Shown: one piece after another, positions 14,301 to 27,500 of the stretch
Layout of the letters: each line of letters starts with the position of its first letter
Numbering within the stretch: the stretch's first letter is position 1
Assembly: GCF_001577835.2 (NCBI RefSeq)
Contig: NC_029526.1
Location: 6,487,761 to 6,551,760, forward strand
Direction: 5' to 3'
Source: Coturnix japonica
Taxonomy: Eukaryota; Chordata; Aves; Galliformes; Phasianidae
Length of the DNA stretch: 64,000 nt
Position numbers and translations under genes: made by a program
The notes under the pieces: model-generated
What the model saw: the letters and a program-made list of their open reading frames with translations, nothing else
What the model was told of the DNA's origin: nothing
The model's database searches: none

Positions 14301-17159
14301 TTATGAACTACTGAAAATCCCTAACATTTTCTTCCCCTTCTCTTCTGCAGCTCCCTGCTCAGGCAACACTTACTTCTGCCATAGCAACATGTGCATCAAT
14401 AATTCTTTAGTCTGCAATGGCATTCAAAACTGTGCATACCCCTGGGATGAAAATCACTGCAGAGGTAAATAGAGTGCAAAGTATAGCCTTAATGATCCAC
14501 ACTGGTCACTTTGCTTTTCGGGAAAACCATGAAATTATTGTCCTGAAAATACGCTGAAGACAGCAATTCTCCTAATCTCAGGAAGCTGTTGCAGATTTTT
14601 ATTTAAACTCAGAAGGCATGTAAGCAATATTGAGGATTAATCTAACTACTTTACAATCAAACCTCTTCTTCAGCATATACTATTCATTTTAAGAGTATGT
14701 TAGCTTAATATTCAGTAGAATTAAGCTTTTACCAGGTTGCATCCTATCCATTCCTAAAACCTTAAATGAAGCAAGGACTGAAGGGACAGGTCATATCTTT
14801 TATCATGAAATGGAAAAGAAAAAAAAAAAAAAAAACAAGATAAAAATAACAAGTTTGTTCTCTGACAAAATAAAAGGTCTGGAGAAAAAGAATCCTGAAA
14901 GATTAAAATGTGCACTCAATTTGAAAAAAAAAATTCCTTCTCCATTGTACAAATGGTCAAAGCTTTTTGTAAGGAAAATCTTGAAATAGTTTCTAGTAAA
15001 CAGTATAAAAAATACACAGCACTTTAATATGCTGTAGTGCAAGGTGTGTTACATAGTGGTAGTATTACATGTTATGTAAGGATCCGGCTTAAAAACATGA
15101 TCCATTACTCTTTAAGGTTTCAACTGGAAACTAAGTCTCCTCTCAATAATCCTTAGCTTTTATTATATTCTATGTTCCCTATCATGTGCGACTTCTAAAT
15201 GTTCCCCATCACTGCAAATACTCATCAGAACTTCATCTAGAATTTACATTTTATTATTATTCTGTAGTATTTAAAAAGTAAACTCTCTAAGAACTTTATC
15301 ACCAGTGAAGGAAGAGTCTTTCCCAATATTTGTACATGCTGCAACTGGTGCAGAATAATTGACCATGTTTTACATCAGATACAATTTAAATTCTGCTTTA
15401 AAAGCTGCAGAGCACATAATCATAAGACAGCCAACAGTTGGATCCATCTTGCCAGCTAAGGTAGAATTAAGGAGATTGATGCAACTAAATGAACAATTTC
15501 TGTCTTTAAAAAGAAAGCTTCTCAATTCTTCCCAGTTCCCTTGGGCACCTAGAGTTCTCATTTAGTCCATGTCAATGACCACCTAAATCTGAGCATGTTG
15601 TGACCTACCTTATGCCTGCAGCCCAGCGGGGCATAAAGATTAAAAAAAATAAACGCATAACTCATGGGCAATTTCTTTGAAGGGGGTAGGGAAGACATCG
15701 CTTTTGACTAAGACCTTTATGATTGAAAAAATATATATATCCAAGAATTAAGAAACCTAGATGTATGAGAGAATTATCATAGCACTGAAATTCTTATCTT
15801 CTACAAAAGTATGTTGAAAAGACTGAACTCAGCAGAACAAAGGGAAATCTCCTTTCAATTAAGGGCATAAATGTAACTAAGAGTAAATGGCCTAAGCTGT
15901 GAAGTGTAACAGTGCTTCAAGTATTGCTTCCTAGCCAATTCCTCAGACCCCGTGTAGTATATGGGTGCTTTTAGTCTACACTGACCATATGTAACACTTC
16001 TTGTGCAGTGTGTGCGGTACTTAGGTGCCTAACAGACATATCCAGATGCCAGAAGCCCAATATTGGAAAATACAGAATATTTAGGCAGTGTTTTCTTCTA
16101 CATAGTCTTAAATGCTTTTTTTTTTTTTTTTTTTCTCTGCTAGTGAATATAGCAGAGTCCATTGGTATAGAATTCTTTTGGTCCTCTGAAAGTACAGAAC
16201 AGAAATCCATCTGGAAAATTTTAATCTTAAAATAAGAATTCTGTATACGGAAAAACATTTTGTTCTGATGCTGCCATCTTGTGTGTTTTCATATGAAGTA
16301 CTACACAAAAATGCCATGTGATCTGGTTGAGTTTTTTGCCCCCTTCTCCCACTTTTACCCCAACAGACTATTAGTGAACAGTTACAACTGGAATAACCTC
16401 CACTAAAGTTCCCTGTGTTGCAATCAATAGGACAAATCCTATTGGCATACAAGTCTAGTCACTGGTACCATTAAGTCATTTCATTACCTAGTGAATCACA
16501 GTTGCCTATTTCTAACATACAATCCAAAATGTGAAAAGTAATGAAAGCCTTCTCATAATCCCTACTTTTTCTTTGCAGAAAAAAAGAAATCTGGATTGTT
16601 TGAACAAATCACCAGAACACATGGAACAATCATTGGCATAACATCAGGGATAGTTTTAGTTCTTCTTATCATTTCAATTCTAGTACAAGTAAAACAACCT
16701 CGCAAAAAGGTTATGGCATGCAAGACTGCTTTCAACAAAACTGGCTTCCAGGAAGTATTTGATCCTCCGCATTATGAACTTTTTTCACTGCGGGACAAAG
16801 AAATTTCTGCAGATTTGGCAGATTTATCAGAAGAACTTGAAAACTATCAGAAAATGAGACGCTCTTCAACAGCTTCCAGATGCATTCACGACCACCACTG
16901 TGGCTCTCAGGCCTCCAATATAAAACAAAGCAGGACAAACCTCAGCTCCATGGAACTTCCCTTCCGCAACGATTTTGCACAACCTCAGCCAATGAAAACA
17001 TTTAATAGCACATTCAAAAAAAGTAGTTACACTTTCAAACAAGCACATGACTGCCCTGAGCAAGTCATAGAAGACAGAGTGATGGAGGAGATTCCATGCG
17101 AGATCTATGTTAGAGGAAGAGAAGATACGGCACAAGGTTCATTATCTATTGACTTTTAA
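2266..17159 (+). CDS. NETO2: NETO2, neuropilin and tolloid-like protein 2 (exons 2-9; exon 1 outside window)
   Basis: Single-pass type I membrane protein. In mammals it is an auxiliary subunit of kainate receptors (modulating gating) and a partner of the chloride transporter KCC2. The joined exons 2266-2322, 3790-3930, 5512-5760, 7753-7797, 7887-8014, 10748-10976, 14351-14464 and 16579-17159 give 513 residues plus a split first codon; about 12 missing N-terminal residues would bring it to the ~525 of human NETO2. In order: rest of the signal peptide ([12 protein letters not shown]), CUB1, a short linker exon, CUB2, an LDLa domain with six cysteines (PCSGNTYFC to DENHC), a membrane helix ([15 protein letters not shown]) and a ~160-residue cytoplasmic tail ending SIDF. 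All splice sites are GT-AG and phases agree. NETO2 rather than NETO1 is supported by the linker [11 protein letters not shown], the C-terminus and the DNAJA2 neighbour. Confidence 0.96.
3790..3930 (+). CDS. NETO2: NETO2 exon 3 (start of CUB1)
   Basis: Acceptor CTGAAG, donor GTATTG at 3931. It encodes the linker [15 protein letters not shown] and the first half of CUB1 ([16 protein letters not shown]), with the first two CUB cysteines (TQC and ECIYILE). Phase 1 to phase 1. Confidence 0.95.
5349..5366. repeat. (TTAG)n short microsatellite
   Basis: About four and a half perfect TTAG units lie in NETO2 intron 3, shortly upstream of exon 4. Confidence 0.85.
5512..5760 (+). CDS. NETO2: NETO2 exon 4 (rest of CUB1)
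   Basis: Acceptor TGTCTAG, donor GTATAC at 5761. It encodes [17 protein letters not shown], the calcium-site-type stretch [12 protein letters not shown], then RYCG and KYSFIP. The second pair of CUB1 cysteines is here. Confidence 0.96.
7753..7797 (+). CDS. NETO2: NETO2 exon 5 (45-nt linker exon)
   Basis: Acceptor TATTACAG, donor GTCTAG at 7798. It encodes [15 protein letters not shown], the linker between the two CUB domains, and is in phase with both neighbours. The following intron is only 89 nt. Confidence 0.93.
7887..8014 (+). CDS. NETO2: NETO2 exon 6 (start of CUB2)
   Basis: Acceptor CCCTAG, donor GTGGGT at 8015. It encodes [16 protein letters not shown], a Glu/Lys-rich stretch and [13 protein letters not shown], with the first two CUB2 cysteines. 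Ends in phase 0. Confidence 0.95.
10748..10976 (+). CDS. NETO2: NETO2 exon 7 (rest of CUB2)
   Basis: A long T-tract and CTAACAG precede 10748; donor GTAAGT follows at 10977. It encodes [38 protein letters not shown] and RMLFTSFVD. The donor choice is fixed by phase: the trailing C joins CT of exon 8 to give Pro. Confidence 0.96.
14135..14186. repeat. 26-bp tandem duplication in NETO2 intron 7
   Basis: Two head-to-tail 26-bp copies (14135-14160 and 14161-14186) differ at one base (ATC versus GTC context), indicating a recent local duplication about 165 bp before exon 8. Confidence 0.9.
14351..14464 (+). CDS. NETO2: NETO2 exon 8 (LDLa domain)
   Basis: Acceptor TTCTGCAG, donor GTAAAT at 14465. 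It encodes a complete LDL-receptor class A module: six cysteines from PCSGNTYFC through MCINNSLVC and GIQNC to DENHC, with the acidic calcium-binding end WDEN. Confidence 0.96.
16579..17159 (+). CDS. NETO2: NETO2 exon 9 (membrane helix and cytoplasmic tail, stop)
   Basis: Acceptor TTTGCAG. It encodes a juxtamembrane basic stretch, [17 protein letters not shown], the membrane helix, then [20 protein letters not shown], a Ser/Arg-rich tail and the C-terminal SIDF, which has the form of a class II PDZ ligand (mammalian NETO2 is reported to bind GRIP). Stop codon TAA at 17157-17159. Confidence 0.97.
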
Positions 17160-18535
17160 TTTCCTAGTGAAGGCGGTATCGGTGTATATAAAGGATGCTT
17201 GTGTATAAGGACAGTGTATATATTAAAAGTGTATTATATGCAGCGTGTGAGATGCACACACTTTTAGCTTGTAATACTTCATTTAAAAAAAGAAAAAAAA
17301 AAAAGCAAAACAAAAAAGGCTTCATAACTAATTATTGCTGAAAAACAGTGGACTTCCTCTCATTTTTCCAAGCTACCTATTCAGCAAAGCAAAAGACAGA
17401 CTTTGCATGGAAATTTGAAGTTAAGAATACTGGTGGGAAAACAGCATCCACTACAGTGAATACTACTCTTCATATCACTTTCTCTTCTTCAGATGTCCGC
17501 TTTTCAAGACAATTTTAATACCTCAGTTACATAAATAAAAGTAGTTAAGCTTACCATATGTATGTCAACATAGGTGTCTTATTGTATTTGTCAAATTGAA
17601 AGAGTTAGAGTTAAGTGCCAGTTAAGACTCAAGAATTATGTTACAGCCATCTGTTTCATCTTGCCTATCATTTATATTGCCTTTAATTATCAGTTCCTCA
17701 CTCTATGCTTTGTGAGAAATAGTCATAAAGGATTACTGCCTTTTTAAAAGATATTGAGGTATATTAATTTGGGAATATGATCTTTGCAGCTTGCCATTAA
17801 ACATAAATAAGCACTCACATTGTTCTAAATGCAGTCTTTTAAGAAGGCTTAGCATTTTAAAAGATTCTCCCATTTATTATACATCCACGTGACTCCACTG
17901 ATTTCACAGTTCTGTGGTTAGAAAATAATTTTGTTCCTGTGTTTTCCAAGTGTTTACATGAACAGACCTTACTGTACATTTCTCTTTTAAAATAGCTTTT
18001 CAGTCCTTATGCAGCCAATCTTCCCTGCTGAAATCACTGATGATATTTTAGCTCCTCTGCTGCCTGACTGAAAAGAATTGCTGAGATCTGCGTGATCACA
18101 AGGTATGAGAAGATACTGGAAAGAAGGAGAAATCAAAGCAACTCTTATTAACCTTTATGGATCCCTTCCTGTGTCCCTTGTTGCCACTTGAAAATTTGCA
18201 TATTTCATATTTTTTAATGGTGGTTTTGACCTAATTTTAACATTTTTACAATATAGAACAGATTTGCAAATACTGTAGTTCTCATTGTGTTTTTTAGACT
18301 TTTATATAGTTTGATACTGTACAGACTATTTATTAAATCAAAATCTAACGCCTGTACAACACGCTTGTTTCACTGTCCATTTCAGCAGCTCTGAATAACA
18401 TGCAGTGGCTGCTGTGTACCTTGCTATTTCCAAGCACACATAGTGACTTCTGCATTAGCTTATAGTTTATTCCCTGATTTGTTTGGGTTTATTCTGCTAT
18501 TTTGTTCACAATAAACCTTTTGCTAAATATGGCCT
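17160..18535 (+). other. NETO2: NETO2 3'UTR (probable)
   Basis: AT-rich stretch after the stop codon, with an A-rich tract near 17283-17318 and candidate poly(A) signals AATAAA at 17534-17539 and 18510-18515. The second is followed by a GT-rich stretch and is my preferred end. Use of further AATAAA-like clusters near 19310-19340 cannot be excluded. Confidence 0.6.
18510..18515 (+). terminator. NETO2: NETO2 candidate poly(A) signal
   Basis: AATAAA hexamer about 1.35 kb after the stop codon. It is the last canonical hexamer before the sequence loses UTR-like character; assignment is by position only. Confidence 0.5.
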
Positions 18536-21500
18536 AGCAGCTTGCACTAGGTATGTCTTTTATCTATGTAAAACCATATTTACAGCCAAATGTTTGTTGC
18601 GCTTACTGCACTCCAAAAAATAATTTATTACTTCAGCAATTGAAATCTTGTTTCTTTAAGAGCTGAATAGGTATAACAACCAGTTTTCATTTGATGACCA
18701 AAAATCAAAAAATCAAAAAATAAAAATCTTACACATGTTTAAAAGGAAATGCAAAATCTTATACAACGTAAGAAATTGATTGAAGGTGGGTGAGCTGATC
18801 ATCCTCAACAATTCCTAACTTCAAAATTAAGCCTGGCATATATCTAGAAAGAACTTAATCAGAAGCTCACCCATCAGACCCCTACGACTATATCCTGGTC
18901 TCAGCTGTTGTGCTTATCTCACAGTATATTTCAATTTGAAACAAGAGAGCATTTATTTCCAGATAAATGTTTAGAAAATAATAATAATAATAACATCTAG
19001 TTAATTTTGACTCAACTTTTTAAAATATTTAATTAAGACATTCATTGACAGATTTAATTTACTTCTAATTAATTCCAGTAATAAAAGTCCCATTATTACC
19101 TACGTGGTACAGAATGTTATTTGCAACAGACTTCATTCCACATCCTTAAAACAAGAAATGACCCATGTAAAACTAGTATTTATGTCCATGTTAGGCTAGT
19201 AGTGCTAGGTTTGCATGGTAGAGTTTCCTTTTTAAGGCATATTGGTCCATGTGATAAAATGTTGTGGTCCGTATTCTTTCCTAAGTTACATTATCTTTGA
19301 ATAGTTAACTTGTAATAATAAAATAAAATTTAAATAAATAATTTTAAGTGTCCAGCAACCCTGCAAAGCGCAGATCTGTGGAAAAAAATAGGAAAAGCAC
19401 TACTGACAAATTTTCAAATGACCTGAATAATATTTCAGTCTCCATAGCAACTTTTCGGTGGCATGGTCAGAATGCAGCTGCTTTTTTCTATCCCAGAGCT
19501 GCTTGGCAAACTCCCTTAACCAGCTACAGCTTGTGAGTAAGGTTCTCCAGTAACCTCAGGCTCAGCTCTCCCAGCTTCACATTCTCCTCTTTCTCACTTT
19601 CTTTCTCATTTTGTGTTGGGCAGGATGTGTAGCTTATGGCATTAAGCTGAGGTCCTGCTGTCCAGTTAACACCTACTCCTGATTCCCAGTAGAGAGTGAG
19701 AACTCTGCTGGAGGCAGCTTTACAGTATTTCAGTAATAACAGACCGAACCCATACCGTGGCAATAGGTGTACACTTGAATAGATCTGAGAGGGATACCAA
19801 AAGGAACAATGGCTTCTACAGACATTTACAAATAAAAAGGACAAGAAAAAGAAATACCTATTCCTGCTTGTTTTATTTCAGGTGAGGGGGAATTAAACTC
19901 TGACCCTAAAAATCTGAAAGGAAAACTCTGTATGCTTAGTACATCTAAACAATAATATATCTATGTATTTGATCTAAATTTAGGTTCAGCTACCTTGCTC
20001 TGCTTTAAGAAATGAGTGGTGACTGTTAGGGTCAAAATTTAATTCCCGGTAGAATCAAACTCCTTCACTGCAGAGAAAATAAACAAGTGGATGAACTGCT
20101 TGGTATTACTTTTGCCTTCAGCAAAAGAATCCTACGCTGGTTTTGAAGACTCAGTCCAGTTGGAGTTCACAATTTGTTCTTTTACCCTTTTTTTTGTTTG
20201 TTTGTTTTGAGTTGGTGACTAACACCACCCTTCCACATGCTTGCAGTATCTGAGCAATATGAGAACACTTCCATTGTCTCCATGTTAAATCCATACATTT
20301 CTAGGAGCATTCTGATTTTGCACTCATTTGTATCCATATTTGTTATTGCACTGAATGCACAGAAAGAAAGATGCATGCCCTATCTATAGGGACTGACCAA
20401 GAAACAGTCAACAGCACTAGTTGTGTTTTGGTATTAGAAATTCATTTGTGCTTTTCATTTTAACAACATCAACATCAAACCATCCCATTTGAAGCATTTA
20501 TTTTGATAAAAGGTGTAAAAGCAAATCTCCAGGTGACTTAACTATAAGTGATGGAGAACCATGAAGCTTTTTAAGGAGATGCCTACCTTTATAAATACGA
20601 CAGCAGTGGTATAGGAAACTCAGAGTTAACACTGTTAAAGACTGAAGGGCTTCACCAATCACAGAAGCATAAATTGTCCTTAAAATGCATGAAATCATCT
20701 TGTATGATGACCCTCATAGTACATATAAATTATGGTGGTACACGATGAGAATTACTTGATTAATAATGAGAATTATTCTTACTGAATTCGTATAAAGAAA
20801 TTATGAAAAGCGCATATACATTGACTTATGTATAAGATGTCCTTGGCACATGAACACCCACCAGAATTTAAGACATTAAGATACACTTTGTTTTGGTTTT
20901 TTTGCACAGAGGATTTTGTGTATCAGCAGCAAATTGCTGTGACTTGAGGATTTCCTTATTTTCAAATCACACTATTTAATTACGATCTTCTGGTTAAAAT
21001 GCTACTGAAAGCACAAGTGTTTTGTTCTGGTTGTTTTTGGTTTTTTTTAAAGAAAAAAGAATCTCTTCAGCACCCCTATTTGAGAAGCCAAGGGAAAATT
21101 ACAACCTGTAACTGAACTATTTAATTCAAGTGGCCATACAGAAACTTTCTACTGATTAATCTTCCTGTCTGATCAAGACTCTACATATCTATTCACAGTA
21201 AAATTAAATCAAATCAATATACTTTTACATGTTCTTATTTCAAAGTTTAGGTATGAGTTTTAATATTTCTCATAGATATTCCCATTTTTATAGAATGCTT
21301 GTCAAAACACAATTCCTAATTATGTCAAAAATTACATTATATGACAAGTCTGTTGCAGCTGTTAAAAATCTTTGAGTTGATTCATGTTTTGAAAAGAAGA
21401 ATTTATAGCATCTATCTCAATCCAGCAATACAGAAAGTAATATGTTTACAATTTCTGTTTCCAGTAATCATCTCCATACAGGATAAATCTCTTTTATGAT

Positions 21501-21954
21501 TATAATAATAAATCACATCAGTGTGCTCTAATATGTGCTTCTGTGTCACAGTGAAACAGCAAACATACTTTTGCATTCAGATTCCTTTGCTACACTGTAC
21601 TTTAAAGAATCAGCTTAAGAAAAATCTGTTTTCCATCTGTTTCATACATGAACAGTCATTTATTACTTGTCAACTTATTCCCTCTTATCTAGCTACAAAA
21701 GATAATCCACTATATATCAGATAAAACAGCTTAGTTTCCATAAGTCTGTCTTCTTATAAAGCCAGGCCCAGGGAGAAAGAAAGAAAGGTAGAGCTTAATG
21801 TCTTGGCACACTTTCCATTACCGTCATGTAATTCAAGGTAGCAGTTTTTATACAAGAGAAAACTGTAAAATATATATCAAATTCCACTCAGTAAATTAAT
21901 ATAATGTTATAATCAGCCAAAAAGTACTTAAGACCAATACACCTCTGTATGGGG

Positions 21955-22180
21955 ACTGTTGAGTCCCAGCCTGAACCACTGATTGAGCACCTAGGGAAAG
22001 GACCCACTCAGCCCTGGGAGCACAGGTGAAGGCAATTCAGCTGTGTGAGCAGACAGGGTGCACTGGCTGCACCTCTCAGACCTCATTTAAGGGCTGTCTG
22101 CCACTGGGGAAGGTTCTCTTTCTGGAGATCCCTCCTTGGTGAAACCTTCCCCTGCAGACCTGGAATCTTCTGATAAAGGT
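21955..22180 (+). mobile_element. interspersed repeat, possibly an LTR fragment (copy A)
   Basis: It shares a scattered block with 28420-28565, most clearly AGACCTCATTTAAGGG followed by a purine-rich stretch and a CTCT run. The shared internal TTTAAG box and GC-richer content than the surroundings suggest a solo-LTR-like fossil, diverged and incomplete. Family unknown to me; a nonautonomous repeat of another class is equally possible. Confidence 0.35.
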
Positions 22181-24493
22181 GAGCAATCTTCTCTCCTTTA
22201 TAGCACCTTTCAGTTGTGCTGGTCATCATTATGCCTCTGTTGTAATGCCTTTCCCATTGTATTAATCTGTGCAATTGCTACAACCTCAAAATTCAAGACT
22301 ATTTGCTATTTATTAATCCTAATCACATCTTCTCAAAGCATGATTTCTCAATACTACAAATATATTTATTAGATAAACATCCCACTATTTTCTCTGTGCA
22401 GTTATATCCTCTTCCCTAAAACTGGTTCTCAGGAGTTTGTTTGTTTTAGATCTTATTACATTATTTTATTGGTTTATGCATAGATATGTATTATTACTTA
22501 CGTTTACTTGTACCTCCCAATTATGTTATCACCTATGTAAAAGTTGCTTCTCCTTTCTTTCCCTCCAGGTATATTTAGGAAGTAAGGATTATGCTGTGGG
22601 TTTATTTTTAAACTACAGCATCACAATGCTTAAGCATCGTGCTAATTTCTGGCTTTAAAGTAGAGCTTACTTTTCACTGGGGAGTAAGGGACTACAAGGG
22701 AAAATCAAAGTTCACATAATTATTTCTGTAACATCAAATGAACATAATGGAATTAGAACAAAGTAAATGATTTTTCTAATACACACAGTGCGGTACTTGA
22801 AGGGAAAATATCAGAACCAAAAAGGCTTATGTTTTGTTTTTTAAACATGGGAAAGTGTTTGGTTGTCCTGGTTATCATGCTTAGTTTGTTCATAACCCTC
22901 ATCCTTTATGGCTATTAAATTCACCTGAATTCTTTGTTTTAAATAAAAAATGAGAGACAAAATACTGACCACTGGAAGCTTCTAAGGAATGTTTAACTCT
23001 CCTTCCATTGCACTCAAATTGCTCTCCAGGCAATAATGTATACAGTCCTACTTCAGCAGTGTGTTAGCTGCTCTCACTTCAATGAATGTCCTCAATATTC
23101 CTAATAATTTGGGGGATACCAGATGCTAGTACTGAGAATTTACTGGATAGCATTCTCAATTACTGCCAAATAATATCTAAAAGGACTACTCTGTGATTAA
23201 TGGGGATGTAAAAAGTAGGCAAACACTCTTTAAAGCAATTATGAGAGTAAGAGATTCTTAGAAAGACAAGTCAATAAATCCTGAGTCTCTTGAATGTTGT
23301 AATTAATCTTCTATTTGTAAAGAACAAACAGACAAGGTACACAAGCAATGCTACTCATTCCTGGCTCTTTCACTGCGTGTTTAATAATCCAACAGAGCAA
23401 TTTAAAGCCTGAGGTGAAGGTAAATTTTATTTTTTTCTGTAGTAAAGAAAAACAAATTAGCAGAATGAAGATATTTGCTTTGCACTTACCAGGAGCATAA
23501 CAACCTAAACAAGCTATTTCATCTTCTGTCCTTGTTAAGTTTATCCTTATTCTAGAATACATTAAGTGAGCAAAAGATATCTCTATGAAATTCAAGTGTA
23601 AAGTAAACTAATAGAAAAGTAATATTACTTAAAATAATCTCGTATATTGAGTAGTTTTTAGAGCTCTGTGACTCTGAAGGTTATCATTTTCTCACAGGCA
23701 TTTCTGCATTTACATCTTTACATTTAAATTTAGATAAATTTAAATACACTCAAGCATTAAATCCTTGCAAAGAAAGTACAAAACTAAGTTATTTGCCTTT
23801 AGGACTGGAACGAATAATTAAAGCTGTGAACTTGGAAAGTCTTTTTGCTCCACGTTCCCACATCAGTGTAGGAGTAAGGACAGACATTAGAATGGGGAAA
23901 ACACATCTTTACTTGAACTAGAAGAATCCTAGCATGAGATTTCTTATTGATCATAAGAATTGAAGTATTTTGATTATTTTTTTAACACACACTGTAGTAT
24001 CAACTGTATCAACTTCTGTTAGCATCAAAAAAGCAAGCACATGCATTTTTTTGTCCACAAAGCTATGACAAGCAAGTAGATTTAAATAGCATAATAATGT
24101 GTTTAAGTTTATGAAATACCTGTTTTAATGTCAATTTATAAAGGTATCAATAGCCACTTTAAGTACATTCACCAGAGAATTTATATTGTAGCAAGTTGTT
24201 TGAAGTGTTACATCAAGATTTAATGAGAACATATTGGGACCCATAACACTCCTTTACTGCAGTTGGCAACTACTAATGCTCAACAAGAGAGAAAAAACAC
24301 AACCCCCCCCCCACCTTTTTGAGTGCTCTTTTCTCCCACCCAGGAACACAAGTGACTGCTACACACTGTTTTACTGCAGTACCAAACAGGGAACTCACTA
24401 GCATGAAGGTTTCAAGGTTTAGAGGAAAACTGAAAAGCAGAAAGATATTTCTAGAAAGTTTTTGCATCATTTCATAACAAATAAAAAACCTGT

Positions 24494-24504
24494 NGGGGGG
24501 GGGG
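24494..24504. other. ambiguous base next to a G homopolymer
   Basis: An N at 24494 is followed directly by ten G. It marks an assembly uncertainty in a homopolymer; a run of ten C lies about 190 bp upstream (24303-24312). Confidence 0.95.
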
Positions 24505-27500
24505 AAGAAATACATAACTGAATTCAAGCTAAAACTGGGGGTCATGTTGCTAAAAAAGAAAAGTATGGAAGAGTCACTTCAGATCTACAATACAAAGAAA
24601 AAAATAATTGTATGAATTGGCAAGAAAATGCAGATTGTGTGGCTGCTGATTTGAGTTACAGACTGCCGTTTAGAATGCTTGCAGGAACTGTCAGAAAATC
24701 AAATCTGTCCTAAAGCAGGAGAAATGGTCTGCCTTATATTTGAAATGCAAAACTAGTCTTCTGGCTTCTCTGTTGTAAGGCCACCTTCTTTCCTTTAATC
24801 ATGGAAGCGCTGCAGGTAACAACTGGACACTGTCTTAAACAAATGGCCATATTGCCTGTGGACCCTGGGCCAGCCTTAAAGAAATACCCAACATCATATC
24901 TCCAGGGGGAAATGAAAAAACATGGCTTTAATTCCCTCTGACAGGAGCTGAAGTTTGAAGGCCTGATGCAATGCCCACATGATGTAGTGGCTGAGAAAAC
25001 AGAAATTGAGGACCTACCCTGATACCTTCAACATCAGGTAAGGCACCTAAGCCTTTACCAAAAGCTACCTCAAGATCTACGGCTTTGGAAGCAGGATTTT
25101 ATGCAACTCTTTCATGGTCTCCACAGTTAGAAGGGAATCCTCTGTGTGTTAAGCTTGTTGGTTATCCAAACTTTTCAAGAAAGAAAAATAAACTGATGAA
25201 GTAGCTATTTTTATAGCTGTTTTTTCTCCATTCTCTCTTCCACTTTCCCATTAACCTTCTGATGTCTGATTTTAAACTGGATGTTTTTCAGCTCTGCCTC
25301 ATTACAGAAACTCACTCTGGACACCTTGCCATGGTAGGCAGAGTGACAAGAACCCACAAACACAGAGTATAAAACAATGCGAGTTGTTTTGTTTTTTTTA
25401 GATGATTTTTTAATCAATTATTTGTACTTTAGTAGTAATGATATTTGCACTCCCTTGTGACTTTAAGGTTGAGTAGCTGCTGTTAACTGACTGCAGTTGC
25501 TAAAGCATTAATAGCTTTTTAGGAGCATGAGAGTTCTTCAGAAAATATTACCATATTATACACAAGATATGTTTAAGGGATGCAAAAAGCAATGGATAGG
25601 CCCGCAGGAGCATCACTGACAAAATGCACCTTCAGTTTTAATATAATTATCATATAAGGATTTCTAAAATTGAGTTATCTTTTTTCAGATATGCTAGCAT
25701 AAATGGAACTCCTTAAAATCTGTACTAGCACAGCTGAAAACAGAAACAACCTTTTTTCCTTCATCTGTGAATGTTAAGCTCAGGCTGTCTCAGGTCAAAA
25801 GCTGACTAGAATAGAGGCACAAATACTGCCAGAGGTACAAGTAAAGAAACCACTCTTCTGTTATGTAGCAAACAGAAGGGATTCCTGGAATAATTCAGCT
25901 CAGGGTTATTATAAGATTGATTTGAAGAAGGATCTCAGAAACAACAGCTTCCCAAGTAGAGCACAGGGAGTATGTGAAGGCAGGATTTCATTTTCTTTCT
26001 TTTATCCTTTGTATAAATAAACCACAGCAGCTACACAAGCTACAGAGCTCTCCAGTGTGGCACAAGACATAGGCACAGTAAAGACAGAAACATCTATGAT
26101 ACAGATAGGAATATTGTTCACATATTCTCCAGTTTAGGCAAGCTGCTATGGAAAAGAGACTGTTTTAAATGGACCTTTGGATTTCTGTCTGAAGGCAACT
26201 TGAAATAAAGCCATCTAACAACTTTTTGCATACAATAAATTCACAGCTTAAATTGTATTTGCTCTTATTCATCATTAAGACTGTGCTAACTGGAAGGCTA
26301 CAAAAACAGATTATCAAAGACAGATTCTGTAACATCAAAAACTGTTCTTAAACTCCAGGGACACCATAGGCCATATTGGAATGATTATGACATATGCATT
26401 TGAATCTCATCACAGAATGCAAAGCCAGCTACCTCTGAGGATTTAGGAAATGCCATTTTCTCCACAAAGCCCTTTTGCTGTAATATGCAGGTACTCCCAA
26501 AACTTGTCACTATCCTTTCTAGGTAGGAACATAAAACAGAAAGTACACTAAAAAAATGGTTAGACATTTTCTTATTTATTTCTTAATTACTAGGATGAAT
26601 CAATTCTTCTTTCATGCAAGCTTTGACTCTCAATTATATCTGAAACCTATTTGCAGCAGTATGTATATGTATAATGCTATGGCATTTGGGCAATCAGAAA
26701 TACCCATAGTCTCCTAAGGAACTAGATTTGGATCCTCTATAAACAATAGCTGAACAGCAGCTTTTTGAACATACTAAAATAATTTTCAGTGCTAATTTAC
26801 ATTCAAGTTCAAAAATTTCCAGAGATCTCCAGACATCTAGAATGCCATGGTGAACGCCAATATGTTATAGTAGTGATTCTATTGATTAAGAGCAGAGTCC
26901 TGATCTTAAGGTCAGACGTGCTTATTGATTTTTATTCTTTAGACTTGGTATGAATGCTAATGGCTAATGACTAGAATTGTAGATTTGAAAGTCCATTTCA
27001 CAAATTAAATTAAACCAGGTTCTCTGTCCCCAGCAGCTAAGTTATATGAGCATAATGCTACATCTGATCTAGTCTAATTTTTACTGTCTTTTAAAGGATT
27101 TTGAAAGAAACTCTCTGTCATGAACCCTTTCAGAAAGAAAAAAAAATCTAACTTGGAAAGTACAACTAACAAAGGTTAGGTTGCAGAAGCATCTGAACAG
27201 ATACCACATAATAATGGTTACAGATTCCAATTGCACGTATATTGCCCACAGCATTACGCTCACACATCTAACATCATTACAAGGCTGAGGAGTGGGAGCA
27301 AGCTTATTTTTCTAAAGTTAAAAAATTATAGTGTTATTGAAATGCTGCGGTCTTCTGCAGCAACATTTGTTTCGTTTATTACTGACAAATGTTATCTCCC
27401 ATCTAATGGTCTAATTTTCCTGTACTGACGCCACTGAATGTTTTTGTCTGTAATGGTAGACTGCAGAGACATTCATATCACTCATGGTTCTAATGGTGTA

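Noticed and set aside
16108-16452. 114-codon minus-strand frame in NETO2 intron 8
   Set aside because: It runs through a 22-base T homopolymer, which yields a Lys run, and has no splice or domain support.
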